From DATAEE01 sp963725145 (GTDB lineage Bacteria > Acidobacteriota > Vicinamibacteria > Vicinamibacterales > 2-12-FULL-66-21), in NCBI GenBank assembly GCA_963725145.1, contig CAVRXL010000010.1:1302001-1366000 (forward strand): DNA of 64,000 bases, written 5' to 3'. How positions within the stretch are numbered: the first letter of the stretch is position 1; every line of letters begins with the position of its first letter. This document shows, one piece after another, positions 7,718 through 15,527 of the stretch. The translations under genes and the position numbers were made by a program. The notes under the pieces are model-generated. The model saw only the letters and a program-made list of their open reading frames with translations. It ran no database searches and had not been told where the DNA came from.

Positions 7718-9175
7718 ATGGATCTCGACGTCGACGCATGCTATCGCGCGTTCAGCACTCGCGACGCGCGCTTCGACGGCCGCCTGTTCGGCGCCGTCAG
7801 GACCACGAGAATCTACTGTCGTCCGATCTGTTCGGCACGTATGCCCAGACGCGAGAACATGACGTTTTTTCCGACCGCGGCGGCCGCGCAGGAAGCGGGC
7901 TTCCGTCCCTGTCTCCGGTGTCGGCCGGAAATCGCGCCCGAGTGTCCCGCGTGGCGCGGGACGTCAAACACGGTGTCACGAGCATTGGCGCTCATCGACG
8001 CAGGCGCGCTCGATGAAAGCGGGATCGATCGCCTGGCCGAGCGCGTGGGCGTCGGCGAGCGACAGTTCCGCCGCCTGTTTCGACAGCATCTCGGCGCGTC
8101 ACCCGTTTCGGTCGCGCAAACGAAGCGAATCCTGCTCGCCAAACAGCTGATCGTCGAAACACGGCTGTCGATGGCCGAAGTGGCGTTCGCGTCGGGATTT
8201 CGCAGCATCCGACGCTTCAACGAGAGCTTCCGCCGTCTCTTCGGCCGTCCGCCGGGAGCCCTGCGCCGGGCCGCGGGCGCCGACGGATGGTCCGACGCGG
8301 ATGGCGAAGTGGTCCTTCTTCTAGGGTATCGGCCACCGTACGACTGGCCGGCCATGATGTCGTTTCTGAAGGCTCGCGCCATTCCGCGCATCGAAGTCGT
8401 GTCGGGCGATCGATACGCGCGCACGATTGAGATCGGAGGCGTGCACGGCGTGGTCGCCGTGGAGCCGGCCGCCGGGAACGCCCTTCGCGCCGCGATCCGA
8501 TTCCCACGGTTGTCCGAGCTGCCGACGATCATCGCGCGGCTGCGGCGCGTTTTCGATCTCGCCGCCGACCCTCAGGCGATCAACGCGCAGCTCGCCGAAG
8601 ATCGCACGCTCGCCCCACTGGTCGCGGCGCGGCCGGGCCTGCGCGTGCCGGGTGCGTGGGACGGGTTCGAGCTCGCGGTTCGCGCTGTACTGGGTCAGCA
8701 GATCACGGTGGCTGCGGCGGTTGGCCTGGCCGGAAAACTGGTCACGCGTTACGGCCTGCCGCTGACAGATGGCCTGGAGGCTGAGGGGCTGACGCATGTC
8801 TTCCCTCATCCGGAACGTCTCGCGTCGGCGGACCTGACAGCGCTCGGGATGCCTCGGAGCCGCGCCGCGACGATCGCGTCGCTGGCGAGGGCGGTCGTGG
8901 CGGATCCGCAGGTCCTTGCCGCCGGACGAACCCTGACTGAGTGCGTGGATCAGCTTCGCGCTCTACCCGGCATTGGCGACTGGACCGCGCAGTACATCGC
9001 CATGCGAGAGCTCCGCGAGCCCGATGCGTTTCCGGCCGGCGACATCGGTCTGTTGCGTGCCTTGACCGATGCGGATGGCAAGAGACCAACACCTCGCGCA
9101 CTGCTCGCAAGAGCCGAGCGCTGGCGGCCCTGGCGCGCCTACGCGGCGCAGCATCTTTGGGCAAGCCATGTATGA
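7718..9175 (+). CDS. alkA: Ada metal-binding/AraC HTH/AlkA fusion (DNA-3-methyladenine glycosylase)
   Basis: The 485-residue protein has three parts. Residues 1-80 are the Ada zinc module with Cys34, Cys38, Cys65 and Cys68 (RIYCRPICSARMP and RPCLRC); Cys34 corresponds to the methylphosphotriester acceptor. Residues 85-185 are an AraC-type double HTH. Residues 200-485 are AlkA: the N-terminal beta domain, then the HhH-GPD fold with LPGIGDWTAQY and catalytic Asp442 in GDIGLL. There is no C-terminal Ada methyltransferase domain. Such fusions sense DNA methylation and activate their own transcription while excising alkylated bases. The stop overlaps the next gene by 8 bases. Confidence 0.92.
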   Translation: MDLDVDACYRAFSTRDARFDGRLFGAVRTTRIYCRPICSARMPRRENMTFFPTAAAAQEAGFRPCLRCRPEIAPECPAWRGTSNTVSRALALIDAGALDESGIDRLAERVGVGERQFRRLFRQHLGASPVSVAQTKRILLAKQLIVETRLSMAEVAFASGFRSIRRFNESFRRLFGRPPGALRRAAGADGWSDADGEVVLLLGYRPPYDWPAMMSFLKARAIPRIEVVSGDRYARTIEIGGVHGVVAVEPAAGNALRAAIRFPRLSELPTIIARLRRVFDLAADPQAINAQLAEDRTLAPLVAARPGLRVPGAWDGFELAVRAVLGQQITVAAAVGLAGKLVTRYGLPLTDGLEAEGLTHVFPHPERLASADLTALGMPRSRAATIASLARAVVADPQVLAAGRTLTECVDQLRALPGIGDWTAQYIAMRELREPDAFPAGDIGLLRALTDADGKRPTPRALLARAERWRPWRAYAAQHLWASHV

Positions 9176-10532
9176 CGTCGTGATCGTCGGCGCACGGTGC
9201 GCCGGTGCGACGCTCGCGACGTTTCTCGCCAGAGCCGGGGCTTCGGTCCTGCTCCTGGACAAAGACCGGCTTCCGAGCGATCAGATCCTCTCGACTCATA
9301 CGATCCATCCGCCAGGGATCGACGTCCTCGACAGCGTGGGTGTCGGCGCCGCGGTCCGCGCGGTGGCGCCGCCGACCCACATCGTGCGGCTGCGAAAGAA
9401 CGACGCCGCCGTTGACGTCGAGTTCGGCGACGGAAGGGCTGAGTACTGTCCGCGGCGTAAACGACTCGACGGTCTCCTACAGGATGCGGCGGCGTCAGGG
9501 GGCGCCGAGCTTCTCGACCAGACACGGGTCACGTCACTCGTGCGAGACGGAGATCGGGTTGTCGGAGTGCGAGCCGCCGGGGCCGGGGGTCAGGAGCGCG
9601 AATTCAAAGCGGGGCTCGTCGTGGGAGCCGACGGCCGCCATTCTACGGTCGCACGCCTCGTCGAGGCGGAGGAGTACCTCGGCTACGACGCTCCGCGCGC
9701 GATGTTCTGGGGGTACTGGAACGCTCCCGGGTTCTGGCGAACCGATCCGGCCTATCCATTCGGGATGTACGTCGCGAACACGGATGGACACATCCGCGTG
9801 ATCTTTCAGACCGATCACGATCAACTGCTGATCGGCAGTCTGCCGCCGGTGGAGCAGGCCATGACGTGGCGCACCGATCCTGACGCCGCGCTCGTCGCCG
9901 ACCTTGCGTCCGATCCCACAACTGGTCCGCTGATCGCGGGTTCGGCGCCGGATGGACCTATCCGCGGCACGCTGAAGGAGCGTTATTTTTTCCGACGAGC
10001 GGCCGGAAACGGATGGACGCTGGTGGGGGACGCGGGTCATCACAAAGAGTTCGTCATTGGAGATGGCATCACGGAGGCGCTCCTCCAGGCACGCAGCCTG
10101 GCGTCGGCAATCGCGAAGGGAACCGATGCGTCGCTGCATCGATGGTGGCGGGCCAGGGATGTCGAGGCTCTCCCGTACTTCTTCCTGGGGCAGGACGAGG
10201 GGGCGCTGGGGCCTCCCCTCGAGCTTCAGCAAGTCGTCTTTTCGCATGCGGCGAAGACGCCCGCTCTCCGGGCGCGCCTCGCGGCCACCATGGAGCACCA
10301 GCTCTCGCCGCAGGAAACGTTCCCCGTTCGACACGTGCTGCAGTGGACCCTTGCGGCCGCTTTCCGGGGATCGCCCGGCCTGGTGCCACAGTTCTTCGCG
10401 ATCGGCAGACGTGGGTCTGCGATCGACCGCGAGCTGCGTCTGCGGCGACGGCTTCTTGCTGAAGCGGAGGCGTCCGACGCACAGGCTACGGAGATCGCCC
10501 GGCACGAATGCCCGCGCCGTTACGCATCCTGA
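9168..10532 (+). CDS. FAD-dependent oxidoreductase, geranylgeranyl-reductase/monooxygenase-like
   Basis: The start is ATG 9168 inside the end of the alkA gene; the longer open frame lies wholly in that gene. The 454-residue product begins MYDVVIVGARCAGATLA, a Rossmann dinucleotide motif in which the third Gly is kept (G-A-R-C-A-G), as is common in this subgroup. It then shows CPRRKRLDGLLQDAAASGG, the VVGADGRHSTVARLV segment that binds FAD phosphates, and WTLVGDAGHHKEFVIGDGITEAL, the second FAD motif. The substrate is not apparent. Overlap with alkA and with a second FAD enzyme suggests one transcript; an oxidative role in repair is possible but not shown. Confidence 0.85.
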   Translation: MYDVVIVGARCAGATLATFLARAGASVLLLDKDRLPSDQILSTHTIHPPGIDVLDSVGVGAAVRAVAPPTHIVRLRKNDAAVDVEFGDGRAEYCPRRKRLDGLLQDAAASGGAELLDQTRVTSLVRDGDRVVGVRAAGAGGQEREFKAGLVVGADGRHSTVARLVEAEEYLGYDAPRAMFWGYWNAPGFWRTDPAYPFGMYVANTDGHIRVIFQTDHDQLLIGSLPPVEQAMTWRTDPDAALVADLASDPTTGPLIAGSAPDGPIRGTLKERYFFRRAAGNGWTLVGDAGHHKEFVIGDGITEALLQARSLASAIAKGTDASLHRWWRARDVEALPYFFLGQDEGALGPPLELQQVVFSHAAKTPALRARLAATMEHQLSPQETFPVRHVLQWTLAAAFRGSPGLVPQFFAIGRRGSAIDRELRLRRRLLAEAEASDAQATEIARHECPRRYAS

Positions 10533-11632
10533 TAGTCGGCGGCGGAATCGCGGGTCTCGCCCTCGGCCGGGCGCTGCGCCAGCAGGACTTCGTTCCGGAA
10601 ATCGTCGAGCGTGCGGAATCGTGGCCAGCGGGCGGCACCGGCCTGTACCTTCCCGGCAACGGCGTTCGCGCTCTCGTGGCGCTTGGCCTTGCGGACAAGG
10701 TGCTGGCTCGAGCTGTCCGGATGTCGCATCAACGAATCCTGGATCACACCGGCCGAGTGCTGGCGGAAATCGACCTGGCAAAGCTCTGGAACGAGGTCGG
10801 CCTCTGCGTAGGCATCGCTCGCGGTGACCTTCATCGCATTCTCCTCGACGGCGCCGCTGATGTTCCGATGCGGCTTGGCACGACTCTGTCAACGCTGAGT
10901 CAGGAGGATGGCGAGGTCAGCGTGACGTTCGCTGATGGTTCGACTGGGAAATATGACCTGGTCGTCGGAGCCGACGGAATCAATTCGTCCATCCGACGAC
11001 TCGTTTTTGGCAACATCCGTCCGCGGCATCTCGGCCAGGTGAGCTGGCGGTTCCTCGTCGATCACTCCGGCGCGATAGAAACGTGGACGGCGATGCTCGG
11101 CCGGCGGCGCACGTTTCTTGCGATGCCGGTCGGGCCGACTCGCCTTTACTGCTATGTGGATCTTGCGGACTTCGCAACGGAGGACCCCACCGGACGTGAT
11201 CTAGGCCGACTGATGGCGCTCTTCGCGGAGTTCGCCGAACCGGTGCCGAGCATCTTCAGAGAGCTCGAGAGCTTCGACTCGATCCATTTCTCTCCCATCG
11301 AGGAGATCGTCCTCGACACCTGGGTTCAGGGCCGTGTCGTGCTCATTGGCGACGCGGCGCACGCGACGTCGCCCAACATGGCCGAGGGTGCGTCCATGGC
11401 GCTGGAGGATGCGCTGGTGCTGACCCATATGCTGGCGATGCACGGCTCGCCGCCCGAGGCCCTGTCAGCGTTCAGCGAGCGGAGGCGTGGTCGCACCCGT
11501 TGGGTGCAACAGCGAACCCGTCGCAGGGATCGCATCCGGACGCTGCCTGCCCGCCTTCGCAATCTCGCGCTCCGTTTGGCGGGGACGGCTCTCTATGAGC
11601 GCGACTATCGGCCGTTGTTCGAGGAACCATAG
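10508..11632 (+). CDS. FAD-dependent monooxygenase (PHBH-fold)
   Basis: The 374-residue product overlaps the previous gene by 25 bases. It has the three flavoprotein hydroxylase fingerprints: ILIVGGGIAGLALGRAL (GxGxxG, residues 7-23), YDLVVGADGINSSIRRLV (DG motif, about 148-165), and GRVVLIGDAAHATSPNMAEGASMALEDALVL (GD motif, about 275-305). Length and motif spacing fit single-component class A monooxygenases such as salicylate hydroxylase-like or tetracycline-inactivating enzymes. The substrate cannot be told from sequence. Co-transcription with the adjacent FAD oxidoreductase is likely. Confidence 0.9.
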   Translation: MPAPLRILIVGGGIAGLALGRALRQQDFVPEIVERAESWPAGGTGLYLPGNGVRALVALGLADKVLARAVRMSHQRILDHTGRVLAEIDLAKLWNEVGLCVGIARGDLHRILLDGAADVPMRLGTTLSTLSQEDGEVSVTFADGSTGKYDLVVGADGINSSIRRLVFGNIRPRHLGQVSWRFLVDHSGAIETWTAMLGRRRTFLAMPVGPTRLYCYVDLADFATEDPTGRDLGRLMALFAEFAEPVPSIFRELESFDSIHFSPIEEIVLDTWVQGRVVLIGDAAHATSPNMAEGASMALEDALVLTHMLAMHGSPPEALSAFSERRRGRTRWVQQRTRRRDRIRTLPARLRNLALRLAGTALYERDYRPLFEEP

Positions 11633-11704
11633 CTCCCGGAATCTCTTCTCGCAGCGTCGATGAAACCGAGGTAGCCTTCTCCCTCAGCGGTCAGGAGGCG
11701 CCAC

Positions 11705-12901
11705 ATGTGGAGCCGCAGACGTTTCCTCGAAAGCCTGTCGGCATTGCCAGTGGTGGGGGGCTTCGTCGGGGCGAGCTCGACGCCGGCGGCCGCGGCCAGG
11801 GGCGGCCGCGACTACCTGAAAGAACTGGGTGTCCGGCCTTTCGTCAACGCGGCCGGCACCTACACCGCCATGACCGCCTCGCTCATGCCACCCGAGGTCA
11901 TGGACGCAATCACCTACGCCTCCAGGCATTACGTGATGCTCGACGAGCTGCACGACAAGGTAGGGGAACGGATCGCGGCGCTCGTTCACAGCGAGGGCGC
12001 AATGGTGACGTCGGGGGCGGCCTCCGCGCTGACCCTGGGCACGGCAGCCGTCCTCACCGGCATGGACCGCCAGAAGACGATCGATCTTCCCGATCTGACG
12101 TCGATGAAGAGCGAGGTCATCATCCAGAAATCCCACCGGTTCGGGTACGACCACGCCGTGCGCAACTGCGGAGTGAGGCTGGTCGAAGTGGAGACGCGCG
12201 AGGATGTCGAGAGAGCCGTCAACACGAAGAGCGCGATGATGCTCTTCTACAACAACAACAACAAGGAAGGGCAGATCCAGGACGAGGAGTTCACACGGCT
12301 CGGCAAGAAGCATGGAATCCCGACCTTCAACGACGCCGCAGCCGATGTGCCTCCGGTGGACAACCTCTGGAAGTACACGAAGATGGGTTTCGACCTCGTC
12401 GCGTTCTCGGGGGGCAAGGGGATCCGGGGCCCGCAGAGCGCCGGCTTGCTCCTGGGCAGGAAGAATCTCATCGCCGCCGCCCGTCTGAACGGTCCGCCCA
12501 ACAGCAACACGCTCGGCCGCGGCATGAAGGTGAACAAGGAAGAGATGCTCGGCATGCTCGCGGCGCTCGAGCTGTACCTCGAGAAGGATCACGCGAAGGA
12601 GCAGCGCGAGTTCGAGAAACGCGCTGAGGAGATCCGCAGGAGCGCAGCCGCGGTCCCCGGCGTGACCGCCGAGATCTTCGTGCCGGAAGTGGCCAACCAC
12701 GTTCCCCACGTCCGCATCACATGGGACGCGGCGGCACTCGGCTTCAGCGCGGTCGATGTGGTGAGGGCCTTGAGGGACGGAGAGCCTTCAATCGGCACGC
12801 GCAGCGACGGTCCCGCCCTCGTCGTCGGCGTGTGGATGATGCGGCCGGGAGAGGAGAGAATCGTCGCGCGGAGGCTCAGGCAAGTGCTCGAGCATGCCTG
12901 A
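11705..12901 (+). CDS. SelA/DgaE-like PLP-dependent enzyme with twin-arginine signal
   Basis: The 398-residue protein opens MWSRRRFLESLSALPVVGG followed by an AxA-rich stretch, a twin-arginine signal (S3-R-R-x-F-L) with cleavage near residue 30. The rest is a fold-type I PLP enzyme of the SelA/D-glucosaminate ammonia-lyase group: VNAAGTYTAMTASLMPPEV, VTSGAASALTLG (cofactor phosphate loop), FNDAAADVPP (Asp on the pyridine nitrogen) and AFSGGKGIRGPQSAG with Lys238 as Schiff-base lysine. Cytosolic SelA itself lacks a signal peptide, so this is a periplasmic amino-sugar or amino-acid lyase by inference. It overlaps the CocE-type hydrolase gene by 8 bases, which implies a joint pathway. Confidence 0.88.
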   Translation: MWSRRRFLESLSALPVVGGFVGASSTPAAAARGGRDYLKELGVRPFVNAAGTYTAMTASLMPPEVMDAITYASRHYVMLDELHDKVGERIAALVHSEGAMVTSGAASALTLGTAAVLTGMDRQKTIDLPDLTSMKSEVIIQKSHRFGYDHAVRNCGVRLVEVETREDVERAVNTKSAMMLFYNNNNKEGQIQDEEFTRLGKKHGIPTFNDAAADVPPVDNLWKYTKMGFDLVAFSGGKGIRGPQSAGLLLGRKNLIAAARLNGPPNSNTLGRGMKVNKEEMLGMLAALELYLEKDHAKEQREFEKRAEEIRRSAAAVPGVTAEIFVPEVANHVPHVRITWDAAALGFSAVDVVRALRDGEPSIGTRSDGPALVVGVWMMRPGEERIVARRLRQVLEHA

Positions 12902-14738
12902 TCCCACCACTGCGCCGCTCGCTCGGACCGCGCGCGTCCTGCTGGCGGCCTTTGCGGCCGTCATCCTGAGTTCAGACTGGCCGGCGGCCTTCCAGGGCCC
13001 CGCAGCCGTCAAGTTCCCGGCCGACATTCCACCCAGAAACGACATCCTGGTTGAGAACCGCGTCCCGATTCGCATGCGGGACGGCATCACTCTGTGCGCG
13101 GATGTCTATCGTCCCGTCGGCACCGGCCGGCATCCCGTTCTCGTGTCCAGGACTCCCTACAGCACCGAGCGCTATCCCACGGCCTACGACGCGGCCGTGT
13201 ACTTCGCGCGACGGGGCTACGTGTACGTGTTCCAGGACGTGAGGGGACGCCACGAATCGGACGGCGTTTGGGAGCCATTCTTCAACGACGAGAAGGACGG
13301 CTACGACACGATTGAGTGGGCAGCGAAACAGAAATGGTCCGATGGCAAAGTGGCGATGCAGGGAGGGTCTTACCTCGGCCAGAACCAGTGGCGCGCCGCG
13401 CAGGCCGGGCCGCCCGGCCTTGTGACGATCTTTCCAATGGTGGCGTCGACCAGCATCTACCACGACTGGATCACGCTCAATGGCGGCTGGCGCCTCTCAT
13501 TCAACTTCGGCTGGGGGCCCGTCCGCCAGGAATCGCGGATCATGCAGAACCCGGGTCCGCACACCGTGGACGGGCTTCACGCGATTCACTACGACGACGT
13601 CCAGAAGCACCTGCCTCTGAAGACGATGCAGAAGCTGGTGGGACGGCAGGCGAAATTCTATGACGACTGGCTGGCCCATCCCGATTACGACGGCTACTGG
13701 AAGCCGCTCAACGTCGAGGAGGTGTTTCAGAAGATTTCCATTCCCGTGCACACCTTCGGAGGGTGGTTCGACATCTTCAGCCAGGGGACTCTGCGTGGCT
13801 ACGTGGGGATGAGTCAGAAAGGAGCGGCCGAGAAGGCCCGCCGCATGAGTCACCTCGTCATCGGACCGTGGGGGCACGGCGCATCCCAGAAGTTCGGCGC
13901 GCTCGATTTCGGTCCAGCCGCGATGGTTGACGCGAACCACCTTCAGCTTCGCTGGTACGACTACTGGCTGAAGGGGATCGACAACGGGTTCTCGACCGAA
14001 CCGCCGGTGAAGCTGTTCGTCATGGGGCGCAACGAGTGGGTGTACGAACGTGAGTATCCGCTGGCGCGGGCAGAATACCGGCCGTTCTACTTCGACAGCG
14101 CCGGCAAGGCCAATACGCATCGAGGCGACGGCCGCCTGACATGGACGAAGCCCGCAACCACGCCGATCTCGGATCGTTTTCAGTACGATCCAAACGATCC
14201 CGTTCCCACTCTGGGTGGCAACAACTGCTGTGGAACGCCGACCGCTGCCGGGCCGCAGGACCAGCGCCCCGTCGAAACGCGACAGGACGTCCTCGTCTAC
14301 ACGTCAGATGTTCTGCAGCAGGAGCTCGAGGTAACTGGTCCTGTCAAGGTGGTGCTGTACGCATCGTCTGACGCGCCCGACACGGATTTCGTCGCCAAGC
14401 TCGTGGATGTGTATCCGGACGGCTCGAGCTACAACATGGCCGAGGGAATCGTGCGCGCCCGCTACCGCGAGAGCCTGAGCAGGCCGACCCTGCTGAAGCC
14501 GGGCCAGGTGTATCGGTTCGAGATCGATCTGGTGGGGACGTCGGTGGCGTTTCAGAAAGGGCACCGGGTGCGCGTCCACGTGACGAGCAGCCACTTCCCG
14601 CAGTTCGATCGCAACTCGAACACTGGGGAGGCGTTCGCCACGACCGCCAGGGTCAACGTGGCGCGGCAGACCATCTACCACGATGCCGAACGTCCCTCGC
14701 ACGTTCTTCTTCCGGTGATTCCACCGAGGGAACGCTGA
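12894..14738 (+). CDS. CocE/NonD-family alpha/beta hydrolase (X-Pro peptidase-like), exported
   Basis: The 614-residue product has an N-terminal hydrophobic signal (residues 12-32). It contains the S15 peptidase/CocE catalytic domain with MRDGITLCADVYRP, the elbow QGGSYLGQNQW (nucleophile Ser159), FGGWFDIFSQG (Asp293) and IGPWGHGASQ (His328). The C-terminal half is the jelly-roll domain of CocE and X-Pro dipeptidyl peptidases, ending in HRVRVHVTSSHFPQFDRN. Members cleave esters, acyl-amino acids or beta-lactam side chains. Here the overlap with the exported SelA-like gene suggests stepwise breakdown of an amino-acylated compound in the periplasm. A complete triad supports activity; the substrate is unknown. 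Confidence 0.92.
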   Translation: MPDPTTAPLARTARVLLAAFAAVILSSDWPAAFQGPAAVKFPADIPPRNDILVENRVPIRMRDGITLCADVYRPVGTGRHPVLVSRTPYSTERYPTAYDAAVYFARRGYVYVFQDVRGRHESDGVWEPFFNDEKDGYDTIEWAAKQKWSDGKVAMQGGSYLGQNQWRAAQAGPPGLVTIFPMVASTSIYHDWITLNGGWRLSFNFGWGPVRQESRIMQNPGPHTVDGLHAIHYDDVQKHLPLKTMQKLVGRQAKFYDDWLAHPDYDGYWKPLNVEEVFQKISIPVHTFGGWFDIFSQGTLRGYVGMSQKGAAEKARRMSHLVIGPWGHGASQKFGALDFGPAAMVDANHLQLRWYDYWLKGIDNGFSTEPPVKLFVMGRNEWVYEREYPLARAEYRPFYFDSAGKANTHRGDGRLTWTKPATTPISDRFQYDPNDPVPTLGGNNCCGTPTAAGPQDQRPVETRQDVLVYTSDVLQQELEVTGPVKVVLYASSDAPDTDFVAKLVDVYPDGSSYNMAEGIVRARYRESLSRPTLLKPGQVYRFEIDLVGTSVAFQKGHRVRVHVTSSHFPQFDRNSNTGEAFATTARVNVARQTIYHDAERPSHVLLPVIPPRER

Positions 14739-14774
14739 CTATTCGTAGCGGAGCGCGTTTCCCCCGGTAGCGGT

Positions 14775-14780
14775 TATAAT
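14775..14780 (+). promoter_or_regulatory. Candidate -10 box (TATAAT)
   Basis: A perfect TATAAT stands in an otherwise GC-rich gap after the CocE gene. No good -35 hexamer is found 16-18 bases upstream. It would serve the small gene at 14896. Confidence 0.3.
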
Positions 14781-14895
14781 AGAAGTCCTTTCCTGAGCCT
14801 CCCGGCCAGCACCGGCCGCCAGCCTCATCAAAGTGGCTGGTAAGCAATGCCGCATCCAGTCTTGGCTCAACCACGGTGCGACGAGGGGCCGCCCG

Positions 14896-15087
14896 ATGAT
14901 GCAGCCGAAACGCAAGGAAAGCTCGCCGTCCCTTCACCACTGTCCGGCCTGCCAGCAGCCGCAGACGAAGATTCAGCGGCGTGTAGGCGAGACCCCCCGC
15001 GGATCCACGATTTACGTGTGCGCGCGGAAAAGTGAATGCATCGTCGGTGTCGACCTGGCCAAGGTGGAGGGCTGGGTCGCCGTCTAG
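14896..15087 (+). CDS. Small cysteine-bearing protein of unknown function
   Basis: The 63-residue frame from ATG 14896 (ATG 14899 is equally possible; a GTG start at 14833 would add 21 residues) carries two cysteine pairs: HHCPACQQP near residue 15 and YVCARKSEC near residue 45. These could form a zinc ribbon with a central basic beta hairpin (KIQRRVGETPRG). The sequence reads like a real small protein rather than random GC-rich coding, and a TATAAT box lies about 115 bases upstream. I do not recognise the family. It ends about 40 bases before the convergent PadR gene. Confidence 0.45.
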   Translation: MMQPKRKESSPSLHHCPACQQPQTKIQRRVGETPRGSTIYVCARKSECIVGVDLAKVEGWVAV

Positions 15088-15127
15088 CGAGTCACCTGTC
15101 GCCTGCTGTCACGATGCAGCGCGCGAT

Positions 15128-15469
15128 TCAGGCTTTCACCTTCAATGCGATGAAGCGGGCGACTATCTCGGTCGTCTGGGCCCACTCGGTCACCGCCGAC
15201 GTGAGCTGTTTCTGGCCGGATTTCGTGATCCGGTAGAACTTCGCGCGCCGATTGTTCTCCGATACGCCCCACGCCGATGCGATGGACCCTTCCTGTTCGA
15301 GCTTGAGGAGGACGGGGTAGAGCGTGCCGTGGTTGATCGACAGCAGGTCGTCGCTGGTCTGCTCGATTCGCCGCGCGATGCCATAGCCGTGCTGCGGGCC
15401 CATGGCATTGAGCGTCTTGAGGACCATGAGCGCCAGCGTGCCCTGCCAGACTTCGGCCTTCGTACTCAT
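15128..15469 (-). CDS. PadR-family transcriptional regulator (orphan)
   Basis: The 113-residue product from ATG 15469 (MSTKAEVWQGTLALMVLK) shows the PadR pattern TLNAMGPQHGYGIARRIEQ, the recognition helix INHGTLYPVLLKLEQEG, and the wing NNRRAKFYRITKSGQKQL. Upstream codons in the same frame (to 15559) lack family similarity. Unlike the PadR gene at 4562, no ADOP permease follows. Instead the gene is divergent from an amino-acid permease, with the intergenic region only about 55-75 bases, so the permease is the most likely target. An inverted repeat lies between them. Confidence 0.9.
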   Translation of the reverse strand: MSTKAEVWQGTLALMVLKTLNAMGPQHGYGIARRIEQTSDDLLSINHGTLYPVLLKLEQEGSIASAWGVSENNRRAKFYRITKSGQKQLTSAVTEWAQTTEIVARFIALKVKA

Positions 15470-15510
15470 GTTGGGTTCCCAAAGGAGTATGGCGTGTCTC
15501 CGCGGGGAAG

Positions 15511-15527
15511 ACAAGCGCGCGGCTTGT
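15511..15527. promoter_or_regulatory. Candidate operator between PadR and permease genes
   Basis: ACAAGC-GCGCG-GCTTGT is a perfect 6-base inverted repeat with a 5-base centre in the short divergent gap. It touches the most upstream GTG (15526) of the permease; if the true start is GTG 15532 or 15544, the repeat lies wholly outside the gene. Assignment is by symmetry and position. Confidence 0.35.

Noticed and set aside
9534..10892. A 452-codon minus-strand open frame
   Set aside because: Antisense to two well-supported FAD enzyme genes and without recognisable motifs.
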